Of a stretch of 6,394 nt of DNA, positions 1 through 6,394 are shown piece after piece. The DNA is from CAHJXF01 sp039936235 (GTDB taxonomy: Bacteria; Pseudomonadota; Gammaproteobacteria; Burkholderiales; Burkholderiaceae_D). The position numbers were made by a program, and so were the translations under genes. The stretch lies in NCBI GenBank assembly GCA_039936235.1, contig JBDTIS010000154.1, positions 1-6,394 of the forward strand. The letters are read 5' to 3'. The notes under the pieces are model-generated. The model had not been told where the DNA came from. It ran no database searches and saw nothing but the letters and a program-made list of their open reading frames with translations. Position 1 is the stretch's first letter; each line of letters opens with the position of its first letter.

Positions 1-444
1 GTTGCCGAATATCTGCGCGCTCAACTCAAGAAGGTGGGAATCGCAGCGGACGTCCGAACCTCCGCCGACTTTCCCGCCTGGTCCAAGCGAATCGCGGCGC
101 GCGACTTCGACATTACGATGGACGCGGTGTTCAACTGGGGCGATCCTGTGATCGGCGTGCATCGCACCTACCTTTCGACCAACATCAAACCGATCGTGTG
201 GACCAATACGCAGGACTACAACAATCCCAAGGTCGACGAACTTCTCAACGCCGCCGCCGGCGAGCTCGACCCGGCCAAACGCAAGGCGCTGTACGCGAAG
301 TTCTCGAAGATCGTCACCGAGGACCTGCCCATCGATTTCATCAATGTGATGTCGATGCATACTGTTGCGAGCGTCAAGATCGGCAATGTGCCGACGACCA
401 TCTGGGGTCCGCTCTCGCCGTACGATGACGTCTACTTCAAGTAG
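1..444 (+). CDS. Peptide/nickel-type ABC transporter substrate-binding protein, C-terminal part (5' end outside window)
   Basis: Frame 1 is open from the first base to a TAG at 442-444, giving the last 147 residues of a protein whose start and signal peptide lie to the left. Family members are usually 500-550 residues, so roughly the last quarter to third is visible. The pattern is that of the SBP_bac_5 family: a stretch with WGDP at residues 46-49, then YNNPKVDELL at 73-82, then a basic/acidic helix with DPAKRKALY at 90-98 and an EDLP turn at 107-110. These proteins bind peptides, nickel chelates, opines or similar solutes in the periplasm and deliver them to a Dpp/Opp-type permease. The permease gene follows after 9 nt, as expected for one operon. 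The substrate cannot be read from this fragment, because much of the binding cleft lies in the missing part. The family call is firm. Confidence 0.93.
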   Translation, partial: VAEYLRAQLKKVGIAADVRTSADFPAWSKRIAARDFDITMDAVFNWGDPVIGVHRTYLSTNIKPIVWTNTQDYNNPKVDELLNAAAGELDPAKRKALYAKFSKIVTEDLPIDFINVMSMHTVASVKIGNVPTTIWGPLSPYDDVYFK

Positions 445-453
445 CGAGACGAG

Positions 454-1428
454 ATGAGCGTGCTGCGCTATATCGCATCGCGGTTGCTGCAAGGCTTGGG
501 CCTGGTGCTGGCCGTCGTGGTGCTGAACTTCGTGCTCGTGCATGCCGCGCCCGGCGATCCCGTGGAAACGATCGCCGGCGCGAGCGGCGGTATGTCGCCC
601 GAACTGATGGCGCAACTGCGCACCCAGTACGGATTGGACAAGTCCCTTCCGGTACAACTCGGCGTCTACCTGGGCAAGGTGATCCACGGGGACTTGGGCT
701 ACTCGTATTTCTTCAACCTGCCCGTGTCGTCACTGATCGCCGAGCGCCTGCCGGCGACGCTGCTGCTGGTGCTCAGCTCGGTGCTGGTGGCGTTCGTGAT
801 CGGCACGGCGCTCGGCGTGCTGTCGGCGCGCAAGCCCAACGGCGTGCTGTCGCAGTTCATCACGGTGCTGTCGATGGTCGGCTTCGCCGCGCCGGTGTTC
901 TGGACCGGCATCCTGTTGGTCCTCCTGTTCGCGCTGGTGATCCCGATCCTTCCGGTAGCGGGCATGCGAGCCGTCGACTCGAGTGGCGGCGGCCTCAAGG
1001 ACGTGATCGACGTGATGTATCACCTCGTCCTGCCCGTCGTGACGCTGAGCCTGGTCTATCTCGCGCAGTACAGTCGGCTGGCGCGCTCGTCGATGCTCGA
1101 CGTACTGGGCTCCGACTTCATCCGAACCGCGCGTGCCAAGGGCCTGAGCGCGCGGGTCATCCTTTACAAGCACGCGTTGCGCAACGCGCTGTTGCCCGTG
1201 ATCACCGTGCTCGGACTGCAGTTCGGCAATGTCCTGTCGGGTGCGATCCTGGTCGAGACGGTGTTCAACTGGCCCGGTCTCGGCCGGCTCGCGTTCGAGT
1301 CGGTGTTGCGGCGCGACTACCCGACCATCCTCGGGCTGCTGCTGCTGTCGTCCATCGTCGTGGTCGTGATGAACCGGCTCACCGACTTGTGCTACGGCTT
1401 CATCGACCCGCGGATCAAGGCCTCGTGA
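454..1428 (+). CDS. ABC transporter permease, DppB/OppB type
   Basis: This 324-residue inner-membrane subunit forms half of the translocation channel. A hydrophobic first helix at about residues 9-30 ends in HAAPGDP (30-36), a conserved feature at the end of TM1 in DppB-type permeases. Further hydrophobic segments lie near 99-124, 135-166, 189-206, 245-270 and 290-310, giving six in total. The cytoplasmic EAA-type coupling loop, which docks on the ATPase, is at about 221-250 (TARAKGL at 225-231, HALRNALLPV at 240-249). FNWPGLGRL at 271-279 and the terminal DPRI at 318-321 are also typical. Length is normal for the family. The ATG at 454 is the only plausible start: it lies 9 nt after the previous stop, with only a weak purine-rich GAGACGAG at 446-453. 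Its stop overlaps the next gene's GTG. The protein is intact and nothing is odd; the transported compound is unknown. Confidence 0.96.
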   Translation: MSVLRYIASRLLQGLGLVLAVVVLNFVLVHAAPGDPVETIAGASGGMSPELMAQLRTQYGLDKSLPVQLGVYLGKVIHGDLGYSYFFNLPVSSLIAERLPATLLLVLSSVLVAFVIGTALGVLSARKPNGVLSQFITVLSMVGFAAPVFWTGILLVLLFALVIPILPVAGMRAVDSSGGGLKDVIDVMYHLVLPVVTLSLVYLAQYSRLARSSMLDVLGSDFIRTARAKGLSARVILYKHALRNALLPVITVLGLQFGNVLSGAILVETVFNWPGLGRLAFESVLRRDYPTILGLLLLSSIVVVVMNRLTDLCYGFIDPRIKAS

Positions 1429-2332
1429 GCACGCCGATTCCGGAAGTGCCGGCGGCTGCGAAACTGGTGGCAGACCGCCCGGTCGCGAAGGTCGAGCACC
1501 CGACCGCCGAAGCGTTGCGCATGTTCATGCGCAACCCGTCCGCCATCGTCGGCATCATCATCCTGTTGATCGCAGTGCTCGTCGCGATCGCCGGACCCTG
1601 GGTCTATCCTGCCGACCCGTTCGAGATCCGCGTCGCGCCATTGACGCCTCCGTTCACGGAGGATGCGTGGCTCGGCAGCGACTACCTCGGCCGCGACGTG
1701 CTGACGATGCTGATCTACGGCGGGCGCGCCACCCTGGCGGTCGGCGCCGTCGCGGCCTTCCTGTCGGTGCTGATCGGCATCACGCTGGGTGCCTTCGCCG
1801 GCTACTACGGCGGGCGCGTCGACAGCATCCTGATGCGCATCACCGAGTTCTTCCAGGTGCTGCCGGCGCTCCTGTTCGCGATGGTGCTGGTGACGCTGTT
1901 TCCTCCGACCATGCTGACCGTGACGCTGGCCATCGGCGTGGTGAGCTGGCCTGGCACCGCGCGCCTGACGCGTGCCGAATTCCTGAAGTTCCGCGGCCTC
2001 GAGTTCGTGCGCGCCGAACGCGCCATCGGCGCAGGCAACGCCCGCATCATCTGGAAAGTGATCCTGCCCAACGCGCTGCCGCCGCTGGTGGTCTCGGCGT
2101 CGCTGGCCGTCGGTGCGGCGATCCTGTTCGCCGCCGGTCTGCAGTTCCTCGGCCTGGGTGACCAGAACCAGATGAGCTGGGGTCTGATGCTCGGGTCAAG
2201 CCGCCCCTATGTGCTGTCGTGCTGGTGGGCCGTCGCCTTTCCCGGGGCAGCGATATTCCTCGTCGTGCTGGCAGTCAGCCTGATCGGCGACGGGCTGAAC
2301 GACGCGATGAACCCGAAACTGCGAGAGCGTTG

Positions 2333-2333
<1 letters not shown>
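1425..2333 (+). CDS. ABC transporter permease, DppC/OppC type
   Basis: This is the second membrane subunit of the transporter, 302 residues from a GTG start at 1425. The GTG overlaps the preceding TGA by 4 nt (GTGA), and AAGG at 1417-1420 can act as a ribosome site. An in-frame ATG at 1389 would add 12 residues but lies deep in the upstream gene and is less likely. The polar N-terminus and first helix (about 38-60) match the OppC N-terminal domain. LGSDYLGRDVL at 83-93 is a family hallmark just before the channel domain. Hydrophobic segments follow near 101-127, 143-160, 162-178, 219-241 and 270-288. The ATPase-docking EAA-type loop is about 193-220 (RAERAIGAGNARIIW, then LPNALPP). SWG at 251-253 and GDGLNDAMNPK at 288-298 complete the pattern. 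It pairs with the DppB-type subunit to form the channel. Confidence 0.96.
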
Positions 2334-3372
<1,039 letters not shown>

Positions 3373-3376
<4 letters not shown>

Positions 3377-4404
3377 ACGCCGACGGCAAGACGACGCTGC
3401 TGTCGGTCGAGAATCTCAAGGTTCACTTTCCGCGTGCTGGGAAGGGCTGGTTCCGGCCACCCGAGGTCGTCAAGGCAGTCGACGACATGTCGTTCGATGT
3501 CGCGCGGGGCACGACCCTGGCGATCGTCGGTGAATCGGGCTCGGGCAAGACCACGGCCGCACTCGCCGTGCTGCGCCTCGGGCCCGTCACCGAGGGCAGG
3601 ATTCAACTCGGCGACACCGACCTGACCGCGCTCGACGGCGAAGAATTGCGCCAGGCGCGGCGTCGGCTGCAGATCATCTTCCAGGATCCGTTCTCGTCGC
3701 TCAACCCGCGCCAGCGCGCGGGCCACGCGGTACGCGCGCCGCTCGACCTGATGGCGGTGGGAACACCGGCGCAACGCACCGAACGCGTGGCGGAACTGTT
3801 CACCGCGGTCGGCCTCAGGCCCGAGCAGCAGCACCTCTTTCCGCACCAGTTTTCCGGCGGTCAGCGCCAGCGCATCAACATCGCGCGGGCGCTCGCGACC
3901 AACCCCGAGCTGATCGTCTGCGACGAGCCGGTGTCGGCGCTCGACGTGGCGATCCGCGCGCAGATTCTCAATCTGCTGGTACGACTGCAGCGCGAGCTCG
4001 GGCTGACCTACCTGTTCATCTCGCACGACATGGCGGTCGTCGAGCACATCTGCGACGACATCGCCGTGATGTACCTCGGCCAGATCGTCGAGCGCGCGTC
4101 ACGACGCGCTTTCTTCGGAAACCCGCTGCACCCTTACAGCGTCGCGCTGATGTCGGCGGTACCTACCGTGGGTGGCGGCAGGACGCGAGCGGCGCGGCGC
4201 ATCAAGCTGACCGGCGACCCGCCGAGCCCGATCGACCCGCCACCAGGCTGTCGCTTCGCGGGGCGCTGCCCGGTCGCCGAGCCCGCCTGCTCGGAGGCCC
4301 TGCCCCCGCTGCGTGAAATCGTACCGGGCCATTGGGTGCGGTGCCGCCGCGTCGAGCTGGTCGACGGGACGCCGCGAGCGCCACTGCAACTCCCGGCGGC
4401 GTGA
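3373..4404 (+). CDS. ABC transporter ATPase, DppF/OppF type, with C-terminal four-cysteine domain
   Basis: This is the second ATPase of the heterodimer, 343 residues. Its ATG overlaps the previous TGA by 4 nt (ATGA) and is preceded by a good GGAGG. Motifs in order: Walker A GESGSGKT (53-60), Q-loop Gln104 in IIFQDPFSSLNPR, signature FSGGQRQR (160-167), Walker B with DE at 184-185, and H-loop His218 in ISHDM. The IIFQDPFSSLNPR and FSGGQRQR wording is typical of the DppF/OppF branch rather than DppD. The C-terminal extension carries HPYSVAL (253-259), GDPPSP (281-286) and cysteines at 293, 299, 306 and 324. The spacing C-x5-C-x6-C matches the partner ATPase, consistent with a [4Fe-4S] site in each subunit. 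Both ATP sites look intact by motif. It completes a full five-part importer with the four genes upstream. Confidence 0.96.
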
Positions 4405-4475
4405 TCGTCGTCGGGCACCTCGGAAGCCGGGCGACTCTGCGGCGAATGACTCCCTCTCGGATCACACCATCATGA
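4401..4475 (+). other. Candidate 24-codon coupling ORF bridging the only intergenic gap
   Basis: The 67 nt between the second ATPase (stop ending at 4404) and the amidohydrolase (ATG 4472) are spanned by one reading frame. It starts at GTG 4401, overlapping the upstream TGA as GTGA, and ends at TGA 4473-4475, overlapping the downstream ATG as ATGA. The same 4-nt overlap style is used at the authentic junctions at 1425 and 3373. The predicted 24-residue peptide is basic and resembles nothing I recognise. No strong ribosome site precedes the GTG. An internal ATG at 4446 lies in the same frame. The amidohydrolase itself has only a weak upstream GGA at 4459-4461, so re-initiation from this frame could matter. 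It may equally be chance, since GC-rich DNA has few stop codons. I see no hairpin with a T-run and no convincing promoter in the gap. Confidence 0.3.
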
Positions 4476-6139
4476 ATCACACGACCGTCTATCAAGCCCG
4501 CAAGATCATCACGATGAACCCGATGCAGCCCGAGGCGACGCATGTGGCGGTGCGCGACGGCCGCATCCTCGCGGTAGGTTCGCTCGAGCGCATGCGCGAA
4601 TGGGGCGCGTTCGAACTCGACACGCGTTTTGCCGGTCAGGTGCTGATGCCGGGTCTGGTCGAAGGCCATTCGCATCTGATGGCAGGCGGCCTGTGGCAGT
4701 TTCCGTTCGTCGGCTTTCATTCACGCACCGCACCGGACGGCGAGGTCTGGGCCGGTTGCCGCAACTTCGACGAAGTCGTCGCGAGGCTCATCGAGCTCGA
4801 GGCGCTGATCGAAGACCCGGACAAGCCGCTGCTCGCCTGGGGATTCGACCCTATCTTCTTTGGCAGCGAACCCATGACGGTGCACCACCTCGACCGCGTT
4901 TCGACAACGCGCGCGGTGGTCATCCTGCACGCGAGCCAGCATCTGATGAACGTGAATTCCGTCGCGATGGCGCAGGCGGGCATCACGCGCGACACGGAGA
5001 TCGAAGGCATTGCGCGTTTCGAAGACGGCGAACGGCGCGGCGAGCCGACCGGCGAACTGCAGGAGTTCGCGGCGATGTTCCCTATCTCGCGTCTGACCGG
5101 CAACATCTTTCGCGTCGCGGGTTCAACCGAGCAGAGCCTTCGTCTATTTGGCCAGATCGCTCAACTCGCCGGCGTGACGACCGCGACCGATCTCGTCAAC
5201 GACCTGTCGGATCACAACGTGCAGGTGCTGGGGCGGGTAACCGCCGAAGCCGACTACCCGGTACGGCTCGTGCCGGCATACATCGGACTCGATGGCTCGC
5301 TCTCGCGCGAAGCAGGCACCGCGCGGGTGAGAAGTCGCGTGGAGACCAATACCGACAAGCTCCACTTCGGCGCTGTCAAGATCGTCACCGACGGCTCGAT
5401 CCAGGGATTTACCGCGCGTGTTCGCTGGCCCGGCTATTTCAACGGCCATGAAAACGGCATCTGGATCCAGGCGCCCGAAGAGCTGAAGGCGACGATCGCG
5501 CATTTCCACGCTGCCGGCTTCCAACTGCACATCCACACCAACGGCGACGAAGCGACCGAGTTGGCGATCGATGGCATCGAGGCCGCGCTCGCTGCGCATC
5601 CCCGCGCCGACCATCGCCACACCCTGCAGCATTGCCAGATGGCCGACGCCGCGCAGTTCCGCCGCATGGCGCGCCTGGGCATCTGCGCCAATCTGTTCGC
5701 CAATCATCTGTACTACTGGGGCGACGCGCACTACGCACTGACGATGGGCCCCGATCGCGCCGAGCGCATGGACGCGTGCGCCACCGCACTGAGATACGGC
5801 GTGCCGCTCGCGATCCATTCCGACGCACCGATCACGCCGCTCGGTCCGCTGTTCACCGCATGGTGCGCGGTCAATCGGCTGACGTCGTCGGGCCGCGTTC
5901 TAGGCGAGAGCGAGCGTATCGGCGTGGGCGACGCGCTGTACGCGATCACGATGGGTGCCGCGTTCACGCTCGGGCTCGACGACCGCATCGGTTCGATAGA
6001 AGTCGGCAAGTTCGCCGACTTCTGCGTGCTCGACGACGATCCGCTGACCGTCGCTCCCGAGGCACTGAAAGACTTGCGCGTCGCAGGCACTGTGCTCGGC
6101 GGCCGCGTGCTCGTGATGCCAGGCGCGAGCGCGACCTGA
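4472..6139 (+). CDS. Amidohydrolase family protein (Amidohydro_3, YtcJ/N-substituted formamide deformylase-like)
   Basis: This 555-residue enzyme, probably cytoplasmic because no signal peptide is seen, belongs to the metal-dependent amidohydrolase superfamily that hydrolyses C-N bonds. A small N-terminal beta domain (about 1-58) leads into MPGLVEGHSHL (59-69), where His66 and His68 form the HxH metal site at the end of strand 1. Other likely active-site positions are Lys303 in VKIVTDGSIQG (302-312), His353 and His355 in LHIHTNGDEA (352-361), His387 in LQHCQM, and Asp451 in HSDAPITPL (449-457), the strand-8 aspartate. The C-terminus returns to the beta domain with GSIEVGKFADFCVLDDDP (507-524), the usual closing signature. 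Length fits the family. ATG 4472 is preferred; the frame is open back to 4313, but that stretch overlaps the ATPase gene and is arginine-rich. The neighbours suggest it acts on an imported amide or peptide-like compound. The exact substrate is unknown. Confidence 0.93.
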   Translation: MNHTTVYQARKIITMNPMQPEATHVAVRDGRILAVGSLERMREWGAFELDTRFAGQVLMPGLVEGHSHLMAGGLWQFPFVGFHSRTAPDGEVWAGCRNFDEVVARLIELEALIEDPDKPLLAWGFDPIFFGSEPMTVHHLDRVSTTRAVVILHASQHLMNVNSVAMAQAGITRDTEIEGIARFEDGERRGEPTGELQEFAAMFPISRLTGNIFRVAGSTEQSLRLFGQIAQLAGVTTATDLVNDLSDHNVQVLGRVTAEADYPVRLVPAYIGLDGSLSREAGTARVRSRVETNTDKLHFGAVKIVTDGSIQGFTARVRWPGYFNGHENGIWIQAPEELKATIAHFHAAGFQLHIHTNGDEATELAIDGIEAALAAHPRADHRHTLQHCQMADAAQFRRMARLGICANLFANHLYYWGDAHYALTMGPDRAERMDACATALRYGVPLAIHSDAPITPLGPLFTAWCAVNRLTSSGRVLGESERIGVGDALYAITMGAAFTLGLDDRIGSIEVGKFADFCVLDDDPLTVAPEALKDLRVAGTVLGGRVLVMPGASAT

Positions 6140-6141
6140 CA

Positions 6142-6394
6142 GTGACAGCGGCATCACGGCCACGCCTGCCGTTGATCGTCATCGGTGGTTTCCTCGGCGC
6201 GGGCAAGACGACGCTGCTGAACCGGCTTCTGCGTGAATCGCAGGGTCAAAGGCTGGCGGTGCTGGTCAACGATTTCGGCACTCTCAACATCGATGCCGAA
6301 TTGGTCGCATCGAACGCCGGCGATACGATCGCGCTGACCAACGGCTGCGTCTGCTGCTCGATCGGCGACGACCTGACGACAGCGCTGATCGCGG
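6142..6394 (+). CDS. CobW/COG0523 (G3E family) GTPase, N-terminal part (3' end outside window)
   Basis: An open frame runs from GTG 6142, 2 nt after the amidohydrolase stop, to the right edge, giving 84 residues. It opens with a beta strand and a P-loop, GGFLGAGKTTLLNRLL (15-30), then VNDFG (42-46), the counterpart of the usual VNEFG. Next come acidic Asp51 and Glu53 and then NGCVCCSIGDDL (67-78). The CxCC motif (Cys69, Cys71, Cys72) is the signature of COG0523 proteins, where it binds zinc or another transition metal. Members are GTP-dependent metallochaperones or metal-insertion factors: CobW in cobalamin synthesis, nitrile hydratase activators, and ZNG1-type zinc chaperones. Full-length members have about 320-400 residues, so the C-terminal domain is missing here. 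No strong ribosome site is visible and translation is probably coupled to the hydrolase. Family assignment is firm; the subgroup cannot be settled from this fragment. Confidence 0.93.
   Translation, partial: MTAASRPRLPLIVIGGFLGAGKTTLLNRLLRESQGQRLAVLVNDFGTLNIDAELVASNAGDTIALTNGCVCCSIGDDLTTALIA

Noticed and set aside
4313..4471. N-terminal extension of the amidohydrolase by 53 codons to an upstream ATG at 4313
   Set aside because: Most of it overlaps the conserved C-terminal cysteine region of the ATPase, and the added residues are Arg/Ser-rich with no family match. The family's normal N-terminus begins just after ATG 4472.
4405..4471. Possible terminator or internal promoter in the 67-nt gap
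   Set aside because: I looked for a GC hairpin followed by T residues and for -35/-10 like boxes. Only imperfect pairing around GGGCACCTCGG/GCCGGG was found, with no T-run and no convincing promoter elements.
4600..5451. 283-codon + strand frame overlapping the amidohydrolase in another frame
   Set aside because: The translation is extremely arginine-rich and low in hydrophobic residues, as expected for an out-of-frame reading of a GC-rich gene. There is no ribosome site or family signature.
5144..5818. Long open frame on the - strand opposite the amidohydrolase (224 codons)
   Set aside because: It has the same biased composition and no recognisable motif, and it covers the conserved active-site region of the + strand gene, which explains the sequence fully.

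Overview
The window is a GC-rich, fully coding stretch from a bacterium, all on the + strand. The very high G/C at third codon positions, the GTG starts and the gene order suggest a proteobacterium of a Burkholderiales or Rhizobiales type. That placement is inferred from composition and gene style; no marker gene is present to settle it.

Layout: (1) 1-444, the C-terminal end of a periplasmic solute-binding protein of the peptide/nickel class (SBP_bac_5), cut by the left edge. (2) 454-1428 and 1425-2333, the two inner-membrane permeases (DppB-type and DppC-type). (3) 2333-3376 and 3373-4404, the two ATPases (DppD-type and DppF-type), each with a C-terminal four-cysteine oligopeptide-transporter extension. 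(4) 4472-6139, a cytoplasmic metal-dependent amidohydrolase of the Amidohydro_3/YtcJ type. (5) 6142 to the right edge, the N-terminal third or so of a CobW/COG0523 (G3E) GTPase with a P-loop and a CxCC metal-binding motif.

Spacing is that of a single operon: gaps or overlaps of +9, -4, -1, -4, +67 and +2 nt. The only real gap (67 nt, between the second ATPase and the amidohydrolase) is spanned exactly by a 24-codon reading frame. Its GTG overlaps the upstream stop and its TGA overlaps the downstream ATG, so it could couple translation across the gap. No intergenic stretch exceeds 300 nt, and I saw no RNA gene, insertion sequence, CRISPR array, repeat family or factor-independent terminator.

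Working model: the ABC transporter imports a peptide- or amide-like compound, the amidohydrolase hydrolyses a C-N bond in it, and the COG0523 GTPase may supply or manage the metal of that amidohydrolase. The families are secure. The substrate, and the link between GTPase and hydrolase, are inference from gene order.
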